Shown here piece after piece: positions 10,605 to 20,233 of a stretch of 64,000 nucleotides of DNA. A program made the translations under genes and the position numbers. Source of the stretch: Haloimpatiens sp. FM7315 (GTDB taxonomy: Bacteria; Bacillota; Clostridia; Clostridiales; Clostridiaceae); the NCBI GenBank assembly GCA_041861885.1, contig JBGVUE010000001.1, positions 1,910,001 through 1,974,000 of the forward strand, in the 5' to 3' direction. The stretch's first letter is position 1. Every line of letters begins with the position of its first letter. The notes under the pieces were generated by a model that saw only the letters and a program-made list of their open reading frames with translations, was not told the origin of the DNA and did no database searches.

Positions 10605-12302
10605 TTACTTAAAATTATATTCTGTAACTATTTTTTCTCTATTTGTAACTTGATCCTCATAGTATTCATAGCAGCAAATTCCAAGATAAGAACCAGATAT
10701 ATTTACAACATTCTTGTATCCAAGATTTTGTAATGCCATAAGAGCATTATAACTTCTTTGACTTGAACGACAATGTAAATAAACTTTTTTATCTTTAGGA
10801 ATCTCATCAAGTCTATTTCTAATTTCACTTAAAGGAATATTTACTGCATTTATAAGATGTCCTTCATCAAATTCGTCTTTTTCTCTTACATCTACAATAA
10901 ATTCATTATTCTCTACTAATTCTCTTACCTTTGTAACTGGAACCTGTTTAAATCTACCATACAATAAATTTAGTGCTACTAAGGCAGCGTAATTTACAAC
11001 ATCTTTAGCAGTTCCAAACAGTGGAGAATAACATAACTCTAATTCTTTTAAATCTTCTAGTGTCCCACCCATAGAAATCATAGCAGCAATTACATCTATT
11101 CTCTTATCTGCATTTCCTTTTCCTATAGCCTGAGCTCCTAGAATTTTCCCTGTAGGATATTCATATATTAATTTAAAATGCATTGGATTACTATCTGGCA
11201 TAAGTCCAACTTTATCTCCTGGGATTATATAAACAAAATCATATTGAATTCCAGCTTTTTTTGCAGCCTTCTCATTTAATCCAGTACAAGCAGCGTTTTG
11301 CTCAAATATTTTAACAACTGAAGAACCAATAACTCCTTTGTTATTATGTGGTATATTGTACATATGATCTGCTGCAGCTCTTGCCTGTCTTTGAGCAGGT
11401 CCTGCAAGGGCAAGTCTTGAAGGTTTTTCTGTTAATCTATTATAAACTTCTATAGCATCCCCTACAGCATAAATATCTTCATCATTTGTCATATAATTAT
11501 GATCAACTTTTATTCCTCCAGTTACTCCCATCTCAATACCAGCAGTTTTTGCTAGACTAGTTTCCGGAACAACTCCTATAGCCATAACTACAACCTGAGC
11601 TTTAACTTTTCTTCCTGATTGAAGTTCAATAGAGTCTTCGTTTATTTTTGTAACTCCATCACTTAATATTAAATTAACCTTGTTGTCTATCATTTCTTTA
11701 TGAAGTACTTGAGCCATATCATAATCAAATGGGTTCATTATTTGATCAAGAGCTTCTACAAGACTTACATTTTTATCAGCAAGTATTAAGTTTTCAGTTA
11801 CTTCAACCCCAATAAATCCTCCACCAATAACTGCAATATCTTTAATATTGTTTTCTTTTATGTAGCTGTTAAGTTTTTTTATATCTACTACATTTCTTAC
11901 AGTAAATACATTTTCTCTTGTAACGCCTTCTATACTTCTTGGAAGAATAGGATTAGCTCCCGGTGATAATACCAACTTATCATAGCCTTCTTCATATTCC
12001 TCACCAGTTAATAGATTTTTTACTACTATTTTCTTTTCTTCTCTTTTTATTTTCACTACTTCAGTATTTACTCTTGCTTCAATCTTGTATTGTTTTTTAA
12101 ATTGTTTAGGACACATTAAAACTAAATCATCACTATTTTCTACCATTCCACTTAAATGAAAAGGTAATGCACAGTTAGAAAAAGATACATGAGGTCCTCT
12201 TTCAAACATTATAATTTCTGCATTTTCATCTATTCTACGTGCTCTTGCTGCAACTGAAGCTCCTCCAGCTACGCCACCTACTATTAATATTTTTTTACTC
12301 AT
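10605..12302 (-). CDS. CoA-disulfide reductase with C-terminal rhodanese domain
   Basis: FAD- and NAD(P)H-dependent oxidoreductase that reduces CoA disulfide or CoA persulfide, fused to a sulfurtransferase. Residues 1-450: FAD Rossmann motif GGVAGGASVAARAR, active-site Cys in SFSNCALPF (single-Cys CoADR type), NAD(P) motif GGGFIGVE, and FAD site DEDIYAVGDAIE. Residues about 460-555: rhodanese domain with loop Cys in LHCRSSQRS. The start is ATG 12302 behind GGGAGG. It is immediately downstream of a YeeE/YedE transporter on the same strand. Known CoADR-RHD enzymes handle persulfides in elemental-sulfur or thiosulfate metabolism, which agrees with this context. Confidence 0.92.
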   Translation of the reverse strand: MSKKILIVGGVAGGASVAARARRIDENAEIIMFERGPHVSFSNCALPFHLSGMVENSDDLVLMCPKQFKKQYKIEARVNTEVVKIKREEKKIVVKNLLTGEEYEEGYDKLVLSPGANPILPRSIEGVTRENVFTVRNVVDIKKLNSYIKENNIKDIAVIGGGFIGVEVTENLILADKNVSLVEALDQIMNPFDYDMAQVLHKEMIDNKVNLILSDGVTKINEDSIELQSGRKVKAQVVVMAIGVVPETSLAKTAGIEMGVTGGIKVDHNYMTNDEDIYAVGDAIEVYNRLTEKPSRLALAGPAQRQARAAADHMYNIPHNNKGVIGSSVVKIFEQNAACTGLNEKAAKKAGIQYDFVYIIPGDKVGLMPDSNPMHFKLIYEYPTGKILGAQAIGKGNADKRIDVIAAMISMGGTLEDLKELELCYSPLFGTAKDVVNYAALVALNLLYGRFKQVPVTKVRELVENNEFIVDVREKDEFDEGHLINAVNIPLSEIRNRLDEIPKDKKVYLHCRSSQRSYNALMALQNLGYKNVVNISGSYLGICCYEYYEDQVTNREKIVTEYNFK

Positions 12303-12337
12303 AATGAATCCTCCCAAAATCTATTAATTTACCTAAG

Positions 12338-13596
12338 TTAGGCAAGTTTTTTAGCAAGTTTGTTACCTATTATTCCACCTAAAACCATGAATATTAAGAA
12401 CACCCATCCTGAAAGTGAAAAGTTTGCAATAGGTGTATATAATGCTCCAACATTACATCCATTTGCTAGTCTAGTACCTAATCCCATAGTTATACCACCT
12501 AAAGCAAATAGCATAATTTCTTTCAAAGATATGTGCATTTCTTCCATAAATGTTTTTGCAAATTTACCAGCAGTTAAAAGATATATTATTGTTCCTAGTA
12601 TTATTCCAAAGTTTTGAACTGAAACTCCATGCTGGAAGAAAGGAGTGACATAAGCTTTAGCTGGCATCTTTGTAAAAGCAGCTAAAGAATCAGGTGTAAT
12701 TCCAAATATCATTAAAAATTTACCAAACCATAATCCATAAGGAGTAGATGCTCCCCAACCTGCAGCAGTAACGCCCATTAATAAAGTAAATAATATACTT
12801 ATAACTATAGCTCCTTGTGTTAATGTCCAAGGTTTATCAAAAATTCTGTTATACATATCTTCACTAAATAATTTATAATTCTTACTATCTAAAGATTTAT
12901 TTTCAACTTGTATTTTCTCCATTGGATGGCCAACATATGTGTTACTATCTTTACGTTTTTTCTCATAGGCATAAGCAAGAAATATAACAATAGAACAAAA
13001 TATTCCAGTTAAAATTATCGCCCCTAAATATCCATCAAGGCCATCGAATTTAAATAAATCAGGAAGAAATACTCCTCCATAAAGTTTTTCACCTACTGGT
13101 GTTGAAAACCAAGATTTCATAACCCAACTAGCTGTGTTTTGCACAGGAAATCCTAAAAATACACCTAAACTAAAAAATATCAAAGTAACAAAAGCTCTTG
13201 GAAGTCCTGTAACCAAGTCTGTAAGCACTCCTGAAGCACAACAAGATGAAAAAGACATTCCAAATCCAAATAGTATTCCACCTAAGATAAGTCCAAGGTT
13301 AATTGGATTTATCCAAAGATCATAAGTTGTTGGGTCCTTTTTAAATAAAAATGCAGTAGTCAATAATGTTGTAATGAAAAAAGCACCATAAGCGTACGCA
13401 TTAATTTAGTAGAACCAGTATTAAAAGCACGATTTACACTACCTGCAAATCCTGTATAAGCTCTAGATAATGTGTATCCAAGTCCCACACCAATAACAAG
13501 TCTAAAAAATAACATGTCTGTGTTTAATAATGTTTTTCCTAAGATTAATACTAATAAAATACTAATAAATCCTAAAACTTTTTCTCTTCTATTCAT
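12338..13596 (-). CDS. YeeE/YedE family sulfur transporter, full length (one frame break)
   Basis: Membrane protein of the YeeE/YedE (TsuA-like) family, whose studied member takes up thiosulfate through conserved cysteines. Joined length is 419 residues after adding one base at A6 13377-13382. Both repeats are visible: SFSSCCASGVLTDLV in the N-terminal half and GLGTRLANGCNVGALY in the C-terminal half, each with the GxxLxxGC-type cysteine site. It lies upstream of the CoADR-rhodanese gene and divergently from the LysR gene, with a long inverted repeat between. The substrate (thiosulfate, selenium or another sulfur compound) is not decided by sequence. Confidence 0.88.
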
Positions 13597-13657
13597 AATT
13601 TCCTCCCTTTGTTAATTCTATAACAATATTATATTAAATATTATTACCCTTTTACAC

Positions 13658-13690
13658 AAAGAAAATGTTATACAAGATAACATTTTCTTT
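13658..13690. promoter_or_regulatory. 33-bp inverted repeat in YeeE-LysR intergenic region
   Basis: Arms of 13 bp (13658-13670 and 13678-13690), perfectly complementary with a 7-base centre, lie in the divergent gap between the YeeE transporter and the LysR regulator, about 60 bases from the YeeE start. In a divergent gap a terminator is unexpected, so an operator for the LysR protein or a leader hairpin of the YeeE mRNA is more likely. Confidence 0.6.
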
Positions 13691-13850
13691 TAACAAGATA
13701 TACTTTGTAAAATTATATTTTGTTTAATTACTACGTTATTTGAAATATCCTAGTTAATCTAATCTTATACACATGTGGTTTAACTTGAAGATTTTTTTTT
13801 GGTTATAATAATTTAAGAAATGAAATAAAAATTTTTAGGATGTGACTTAT

Positions 13851-14740
13851 ATGAATCTTGAACATCTTCAATCCTTTTATATAACAGTAAAATCTAATAG
13901 TATATCAAAGGCAGCCCAAATTCTTCATCTTACTCAACCTGGTCTTAGTGGTCAGATTAAAAATTTGGAAAATGAATTAGGAGTAAGCCTTTTAAATCGA
14001 AGCAACAAAGGAGTTGAATTAACAGAGGAAGGTAAAGTAGTGTTTAATTACGCTCACACCATGCTTTCTATTCAAGGAAATATAAAAAGGGATCTTGTAA
14101 ATCTTCATGAAGATTCCCCAAAGCTACTTATAGGTTCCTGTAAAAGTCTTGGTGAATACGCACTTCCCTGTAGTATATTTACTTTCAAACATCTTTATGA
14201 AGAAGTTGATATACATATGGAAGTTCTTAACTCAACGGAGGTAATACAAAACTTACAAGATCATACAGTAAACATTGGAATTGTACAATATAATCCAAAA
14301 TTAAATGAAATTTCTTCTATACCAATAGTGTCTGATGAACTTATTCTAGTTGGACCTAGTGATAAATCCCCTAAAATAATTACTTTAGAGGAATTAAAAA
14401 AATACCTCTAATTTTAAGAGAGACTCAATCTGGTACTCGTAAAATCATAAAGGAAGCTTTAAATACTAAGGATATCAACTTAAAAGATTTAAACATAATA
14501 TATGCTTTAAATTCTCCAGAATCAATTAAATCATCTATTCTCTCGGGAAAGGGCTTCTCTTTTCTTCCAAAATTAGCTGTTGCACAAGAATTAAAAAAAC
14601 AGTCTATAAGAAAAGTAGAAGTTGAAAATCTTAATATTATATTTGAATATTATATAATATACAGAGAAAAATATGCATTTAAAAAATATGAACAGATGTT
14701 TGTGGATTTTATAATTTCAAATAAACGAGGTTTTTGTTAA
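13851..14740 (+). CDS. LysR family transcriptional regulator (one frame break)
   Basis: DNA-binding regulator: winged helix-turn-helix at residues about 1-60 (FYITVKSNSISKAAQILHLT, QPGLSGQIKNLE), then a substrate-binding domain. The frame breaks in an A7 run at 14396-14402; one more A joins EELKK to IPLILRETQSGTR, a conserved LysR effector-domain stretch, and gives 296 residues. ATG 13851 is preferred to the GTG 9 bases earlier because the AGGA box then has room. It is divergent from the YeeE/CoADR genes and faces the YeeE-TusA-YeeE genes across a terminator. The likely role is control of this sulfur block, by position. Confidence 0.9.
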
Positions 14741-14780
14741 AAAAACTACGTTAACATTTCTACAATTAACGTAGTTTTTA
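14741..14780. terminator. Bidirectional terminator after LysR gene
   Basis: Fourteen-base arms (14741-14754, 14766-14779) pair perfectly and give T-runs on both strands. It ends the LysR gene and the convergent YeeE half gene, overlapping the stop codons of both. Confidence 0.85.
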
Positions 14781-15303
14781 CATCAAAAATTTAACCAATA
14801 TTTTAACACCAACTCCTGCACCAAGAAATATAAAGACACCAAAAATCCAAGCATGTAGTGAAAAAGAAGGTATTCCACTAAAAAAAGCTCCAATATTACA
14901 TCCAACGGCAAGTCTTGTACCATATCCCATCATTATTCCACCTACAAGTGCTGCAACAAATTGTTTTTTATTTTTTATTTTTTAAATTTAAACTGAGAAG
15001 ATAATAATGTAGCTATTAAAGAACCTATAACAAGTCCAATATTTAAAATTGCATATTTATTTATAAATAAATTTCCTTTTGCAAAATGGGCTGATAATAG
15101 GATTTGAAATAATTAAAATATTCCAAAGCAGAAACATCTAACTTAAAAAATTTAAGTATTCCAACTCCCCAAAGTAAAAATGCACTAGTTATCTGCCAAC
15201 TAATGCCTATTAGCCCCATTAAAGCTACATTTATACACCCCAATAGAATTCCACCAAACCAGCAAGGCCATGGCTTTTTTAAGTATTTTAAAATTGACTT
15301 CAT
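14778..15303 (-). CDS. YeeE/YedE half-transporter, C-terminal type (two frame breaks)
   Basis: Half-size YeeE/YedE protein, 175 residues when two single-base losses are repaired, near 15113 and at the T6 run 14978-14983. The middle then reads SAHFAKGNLFINKY and the end GYGTRLAVGCNIGAFF, the cysteine site of the second YeeE repeat. About five membrane segments. The start is ATG 15303 behind GGGAGAG. It follows the TusA gene by 15 bases; together with the N-terminal-type half gene upstream it would make one full transporter. Confidence 0.8.
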
Positions 15304-15318
15304 CAAATCTCTCCCTTG

Positions 15319-15546
15319 TTATCCTTTTGGCTTCTCAATATACATTTCCCATTCACCACCGTCTTCAATACACTGAACAGGATATTTCTTTTCTTTTGCC
15401 CATCTTTCTACATCAATTGCAACACAGCTATGATCTGAATGGAGAACTAAAACATCCCCTGGTTTCATAGTTTTTAATTCCTGCATCACTTTAATAAGTG
15501 GAATAGGACATAGTTCACTTAAACAATCTAACTCTTTGACAGTCAT
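15319..15546 (-). CDS. TusA/SirA-like sulfur carrier
   Basis: Small cytoplasmic persulfide carrier of 75 residues. CPIPLIK near residue 13 contains the conserved sulfur-accepting Cys, and the order of strand and helix elements matches the TusA fold. RBS GGAGG precedes ATG 15546. It lies between two half YeeE transporters, the arrangement expected for TsuA/TsuB-type thiosulfate uptake, in which the carrier takes sulfur from the channel. It lacks the second domain of YedF. Confidence 0.92.
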   Translation of the reverse strand: MTVKELDCLSELCPIPLIKVMQELKTMKPGDVLVLHSDHSCVAIDVERWAKEKKYPVQCIEDGGEWEMYIEKPKG

Positions 15547-15564
15547 ACTTTTTCCTCCGTTATT

Positions 15565-16254
15565 TTACTTAAAATGATTTTTTTCGTAGTTTAAAGCAAT
15601 CTTATATAAAATACCTAAAACTATTATTTGAATTATAGCAACAATCTTAATATCCAAATACTCCGAAAAATAAATGGTTTTTGCCCCCTTAATAATATGG
15701 TCATACCAAAACTTATAATCTTTTGCACCGAGTAAGGTACCAATAATAAAACCTAAAAGCACTACTAAATGTAGTATATGTCCTTCTCCAATTCTCATAA
15801 GAACTCCTGATGCACACCCTCCTGCTAGAACCATCCCAATCCCAAATATAAAAGCTCCTATCATAACATGAACTCCTACAGAACTAACCGCTCCTGGAAT
15901 CAAATCATAATTTGTTCCTTTATAGTGAGTGTATCCAGATTGAATAACTGCAAAACCAACAGTGCTCACAATCATAGCTAATATTATACCCCTCATTACT
16001 CTTGTACTTCCTGATACGAAAATATCCCTAAAAGCTGCTGCAAAACAAAATCTAGAATACCTTAAAACTATTCCAATTAAAGTTCCCGCAACTAAACATA
16101 CTGCATAATTATATTGATTTTTCCATAACATTATAGTAGCTATTACTATTGTAAGAATTCCACACACACCTAAAAACACTTGAATATATTTACCCTTATT
16201 ATTTTGGGTAAGATTTCTCTTCTTAATTAACGCATCTATATCATTACTATTCAT
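15565..16254 (-). CDS. YeeE/YedE half-transporter, N-terminal type
   Basis: 229-residue membrane protein with a cytoplasmic N-terminal tail of about 25 residues and about six hydrophobic segments. It carries the repeat motifs LRYSRFCFAAAFRD and GIGMVLAGGCASGVLMRIGEGH, the first-repeat cysteine sites of YeeE/YedE. RBS AAGGA precedes ATG 16254. It is intact and begins the three-gene YeeE-TusA-YeeE unit. Split YeeE halves are known in the family, so this is not necessarily a broken gene. Confidence 0.87.
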   Translation of the reverse strand: MNSNDIDALIKKRNLTQNNKGKYIQVFLGVCGILTIVIATIMLWKNQYNYAVCLVAGTLIGIVLRYSRFCFAAAFRDIFVSGSTRVMRGIILAMIVSTVGFAVIQSGYTHYKGTNYDLIPGAVSSVGVHVMIGAFIFGIGMVLAGGCASGVLMRIGEGHILHLVVLLGFIIGTLLGAKDYKFWYDHIIKGAKTIYFSEYLDIKIVAIIQIIVLGILYKIALNYEKNHFK

Positions 16255-16278
16255 AGCACCATTCCTTATTTTTTATTA

Positions 16279-16781
16279 TTAAAATGTTTTTTCAAAAGCT
16301 AATCTTTCGCTATTATCCTCTAAATATATTACACCACAGTATAAAAATCCATTTTTTAAAAGCAATTTTTTCATTGGGCTATTCTTTCTATGAGTATCTA
16401 TTTTTATACTATGAATCCCATTACTGAGAGATATCTCTTTAGCTTTTTTAAAACTTCAGTTGCAATACCCCTTCCCTTATATTTATCCTGAACTGCTAAT
16501 CTGTGTAAAACTGCATATTTACCTTTGCTAAGCCAATTACCTTCATAAATATTTTTATATGTCCCTTCTACATTAAAAGATAAAGAAAAAGCAGCTGCAA
16601 TTGCATTATTAATTTCTATAATATAGCTAGTTTCATTTAATATATCGTTTTTTATTACATTTTCATTGGGATAATCATCTTGCCACTGATCAATACTAGC
16701 ACTTTTAAAATAATACTGGGCATCTTTTATGATATCCATTATATTCTTAATATCTCCTAAGGAGGATTTTCTAAATTTCAT
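16279..16781 (-). CDS. GNAT family N-acetyltransferase (one frame break)
   Basis: Acyl-CoA-dependent N-acetyltransferase fold; the substrate is unknown. Residues 1-110 include LHRLAVQDKYKGRGIATEVLKK, the strand 4 plus acetyl-CoA loop (Q/RxxGxG/A). The frame breaks at T6 16444-16449 (coding A6); one added A continues into SIKIDTHRKNSPMKKLLLKNGF, the expected C-terminal part, giving 167 residues. Stands alone on the minus strand. Confidence 0.85.
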
Positions 16782-16905
16782 ACTATTCCTACCTCTTTTT
16801 CAATTATATTTATTTTAAACAATAAAAAATATTTAACACTACAAAAGAATATGTTCTTATTATGACGATTTTTATGAGTTTTTTCAAGATAGATTTATGA
16901 ATTTT

Positions 16906-18858
16906 TTATTTTAAGCAATGCATATATTTCTCTGCTTCCTTCCAACTTACTTTAAATCCTTCACCTTTTGAGCAAAATATTGAAGTAGATGTATATTCCG
17001 TATCCGTCTCTTTTTTATAGGCTATTCTTTTAATAATTTCCTCTTCATTATGGCAAATATCATAACCATCATAGTTAAAAATAATCTTTCCTTTCCCCTT
17101 AGAAAATGAATTAAATTCTAGAGGATAATTCATAAAGCTAAAAACTGGACCCCTTCCAGTAATTATAATTCTATCTCTAATTGTTCTTGGAGTTTCAAAT
17201 TTTCCATTTAATTTTTGTATATCTGATATAATTCTTCCCATTAAATCCAAAGGTGCTTCTATTTTAAAAGAATAATAAGGTTCAAGTAAAACCTTACTAG
17301 CTTTCTCAAGTCCTTGCCTTAAAGCTCTAAAAGTAGCTTCTCTAAAATCCCCTCCGCTAGTGTGCTTATTGTGCGTTCTTCCTGTTAAAAGGGTTACTTT
17401 TATGTCGGTTATAGGGGAACCTGTTAAAATACCATTATGATTTTTTTCAAAAATATGAGTTCTAACCAAATTTTGATTTCCCACTGTTAAATCATCTGTA
17501 GAACATAAGCTTTCAAACTCTATTCCACTATTTCTTTTTATTGGTTCCAATTTTAAATGCACCTCACAATAATGCTTTAATGGCTCAAAATGCCCATATC
17601 CTATTGTAGTACCTAAAATGGTTTCCTTATACAATATTTCGCAGGGGCCAAAATTTACTTTAAAATTAAATCTATCTTTTATAACTTCTTTTAAAACTTC
17701 TAATTGTATATTTCCCATAATACAAATATGTATTTCTTTAAGTTCTTCATTCCAAACTACATCTAAAGCAGGATCTTCACTTTGTAATATCTTAAATTTT
17801 TCTAAAACTTCTCTTAAATTTAATTCTTCACTTACTATAACTTTAGCTTTTAATGGAGAGCTCATATAAGTCTTTGATTGATTTTCATCTCCAATTCCGT
17901 AACCTGAATAGGAATGTACCAATCCTGTTGCTGCAAAAATCTGTCCTGCTTGAATTTCATCTAGGGTTTTGAATTTATTTCCATTATATACTCTTAGCTG
18001 ACTTATTTTTTCATAATACTCACCTTCCAAACTTTTTAAACACACTTTATCTTTCACCCTTAATTTTCCTTTTAAAGCTTTTACAAAAGTTATTTTGTTT
18101 TCTTTATCATCATGTATTATTTTGTATATTTTTCCACTAAATTTTTCTTCATTTTGATAATCAGTAAAGGTTAAAACATCTAAGTTTTCTAAAAAATCTT
18201 CTATACCTATATCTTTTAAAGCTGATCCGAAAAAGCAAGGGAAAAATTTTCTCTCTTTTATATAATTTTTCATAAACTTTACCCATAACTCTTTATCATA
18301 TTTATCTTCTAAGTACTTTTCTAAAAGCATATCGTCCTTTTGTGCAATAAATTCTATTAAATCCCTTTCAATATCTTTACCTTTTAAAGGCTTTTTAATT
18401 AGAAACACTTCCTTTGTGAACTCTAATTCTATTTCCTTTATTACTTTTTTAATATTTGCTCCATCTCTATCTATTTTATTTATAAAAAACATAGTTGGTA
18501 TTTTATGTTTACTTAAAAGTTTCCATACCATCTCTGTATGTCCTTGAATTCCCTCCACAGCACTTATTAAAATTATGGCATAATCCATGACTTCAATTGC
18601 CCTTTCCATAGAAGATGAAAAATCCACATGACCAGGAGTATCTATAATATAGTAATTTGAATCTTTGTATTTAAAAAATCCAACATGTGAATATATAGTG
18701 ATTCCTCTTTTTCTCTCAATTTTATCGCTGTCTAAATACGATTCTTTGTGATCAACTCTACCTATTTTTTTAATGCTTTTCATATGATACAAGATTCTAT
18801 CTGAAAATGTAGTTTTACCTGTATCTACATGAGCTAATATTCCTATGGTCTTATTCAT
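16906..18858 (-). CDS. Ribosomal protection-type GTPase (Tet family, EF-G-like)
   Basis: 650-residue translational GTPase. Seen: G1 AHVDTGKTT, G2 RGITI, G3 DTPGHVDF, G4 NKID, then EF-G-like domains II-V, with a domain IV loop and C-terminal helix. The length and a G1 with VDTGKT match TetM/TetO-type tetracycline ribosomal protection proteins rather than EF-G (about 690, AHIDAGKT). Clostridial chromosomes carry intrinsic relatives whose resistance activity is untested, so resistance should not be assumed. No mobile element ends adjoin it, and base composition is like its neighbours, which favours a resident gene. Intact. Confidence 0.85.
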   Translation of the reverse strand: MNKTIGILAHVDTGKTTFSDRILYHMKSIKKIGRVDHKESYLDSDKIERKRGITIYSHVGFFKYKDSNYYIIDTPGHVDFSSSMERAIEVMDYAIILISAVEGIQGHTEMVWKLLSKHKIPTMFFINKIDRDGANIKKVIKEIELEFTKEVFLIKKPLKGKDIERDLIEFIAQKDDMLLEKYLEDKYDKELWVKFMKNYIKERKFFPCFFGSALKDIGIEDFLENLDVLTFTDYQNEEKFSGKIYKIIHDDKENKITFVKALKGKLRVKDKVCLKSLEGEYYEKISQLRVYNGNKFKTLDEIQAGQIFAATGLVHSYSGYGIGDENQSKTYMSSPLKAKVIVSEELNLREVLEKFKILQSEDPALDVVWNEELKEIHICIMGNIQLEVLKEVIKDRFNFKVNFGPCEILYKETILGTTIGYGHFEPLKHYCEVHLKLEPIKRNSGIEFESLCSTDDLTVGNQNLVRTHIFEKNHNGILTGSPITDIKVTLLTGRTHNKHTSGGDFREATFRALRQGLEKASKVLLEPYYSFKIEAPLDLMGRIISDIQKLNGKFETPRTIRDRIIITGRGPVFSFMNYPLEFNSFSKGKGKIIFNYDGYDICHNEEEIIKRIAYKKETDTEYTSTSIFCSKGEGFKVSWKEAEKYMHCLK

Positions 18859-19011
18859 AACCTACCTCTTTTAAATTATTTTTTAATAATAAGATTATAC
18901 AATGATAATGGTATCATAAAAAGCTTTGCAATTTTAAAAAATATTAACTACTAATTCTATTTTGGATGCAAATGGAGCTCTTCCATAGGCAATACATAAA
19001 AATTTAAATAA

Positions 19012-19560
19012 AATCTCATTAGCTTATTTTACCAAAAAGGAATTGAAGTTCTTGACAATGACAAAGGATTTTTAATGATGGTTGAAGGTGGTAAAATTGA
19101 CTGAACATGTCATGCCAATGATGCTGCAAGTTCTATATACAGCACTTTAGCTTTTGACGATACTGTTAAAGAAGCAGTTAAATTTTATGATAAGCACCCT
19201 GATGAAACATTAATAGTTGTTACAGCTGACCATGAAACTGGTGGACTTACATTAGGATTTGCTGGTACTGGATATAGCAACTTCTATGACAAATTAAAAT
19301 CTCAAAAAGTTTCCTACATAGCACTAGAAGCTAAAATTACTGAATATGCAAAAAGCCATTTAATAATGCTAAATTTGAAAATTTAATGGGATATAAAACA
19401 TGGAATTGTTCAAACAGAAACAGAAAGTCTTAAGCTTAAGATACTTAATGGAAAATTCAAAGGAAAAGTAGCTCTTGGAATAAATCAGCTTAAAGATCAA
19501 TTAGAGGATCTATGTCCTGAATTTGTATTTATACAAAACCAAGGAAATCCTCTTTTGTTT
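19012..19560 (+). pseudogene. Alkaline phosphatase relic
   Basis: The plus strand reads LFYQKGIEVLDNDKGF, then MMVEGGKID, a TGA, then TCHANDAASS, VTADHETGGL and further. The VEGGKIDxxxHANDA and TADHETGG blocks are the metal-ligand regions of PhoA-type alkaline phosphatase. The usual Trp after KID is a TGA, the protein ends again near 19385, and later sequence continues in other frames. The N-terminal half is missing. This is a decayed fragment. The rest of 18859-19837 shows no other gene I can support. Confidence 0.8.
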
Positions 19561-19837
19561 TAACTTAACCTTTACTTCTTATATTCCAAATTTTTCTATT
19601 AATTTTTCTCTGTTTCTAGGTAATACCCCTTTTATTTTGACTATAGTCAAATATCATTGGGGAATAAGGATTAAGATTTTCCAAAAGTATTTTAATTTCT
19701 GCTAACCTTTCCCTGGTAATTCTTACTTTAGGAACTCTTGTAATAACAAAAGTTGGATAATTAAATATTAAAAAAATAAACAGCATAAGTATTATTTACC
19801 TTTGCTGCTTATTTCCTTTAGCTGTAAAATTGAAAAT

Positions 19838-20233
19838 TTATTTTATAAATATGCCCACAAGCTCCATATCTTTATTATAAGACAATGTAAAGATAACTTT
19901 TCCTTCTTTAAATTTAGCTACAGCCACAACTACAGCATAATTATCTTTTTCTTGAAAAGCAATTTTAGATATTGATTGATAATCTCCCATTTCCTTATAT
20001 TTGTCCCATACCTCTTCTAATTTACTTGCTGGCAATTTATCTTTTATATCTTTACTTAGCTTATCTGTAACTTCCTCATATTTTTCATCATTTAAATCCT
20101 TTATAATTTCTTCTGATGCGGTTTTTAACTTATCTTCACTATAAGAAGCACTTAATTTTTTAGCTCCGCAGCCACAACTAAAAATCATAGCTACACACAA
20201 AATCATCATAATAACTTTAGAAAATCTTTTCAT
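19838..20233 (-). CDS. DUF3887-type lipoprotein
   Basis: 131-residue secreted lipoprotein. The N-terminus has KR, a hydrophobic core and a lipobox-like IFSCGCG (lipidated Cys near residue 20-22). The rest is a small alpha+beta domain (SEDKLKTASEEIIKDLNDEKYEEV) of the DUF3887/NTF2-like kind seen as a stand-alone or next to hydrolases. Its start overlaps the end of the YhfC-like gene by 17 bases, so the two are translationally coupled. Function unknown. Confidence 0.75.
   Translation of the reverse strand: MKRFSKVIMMILCVAMIFSCGCGAKKLSASYSEDKLKTASEEIIKDLNDEKYEEVTDKLSKDIKDKLPASKLEEVWDKYKEMGDYQSISKIAFQEKDNYAVVVAVAKFKEGKVIFTLSYNKDMELVGIFIK

Noticed and set aside
12302..12317. Earlier TTG start for the CoA-disulfide reductase
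   Set aside because: It lies within the GGGAGG ribosome-binding site; ATG 12302 has the proper spacing.
14778..16254. Treating the split YeeE halves as one broken transporter gene
   Set aside because: A complete TusA gene with its own ribosome-binding site lies between them and each half has its own start, so a natural split operon is more likely.
17618..17869. Plus-strand open frame inside the GTPase gene
   Set aside because: Shadow of the complete 650-residue gene on the other strand.
19523..19705. Short plus-strand frame (about 60 codons)
   Set aside because: No ribosome-binding site or family match, and it overlaps the end of the phosphatase relic.
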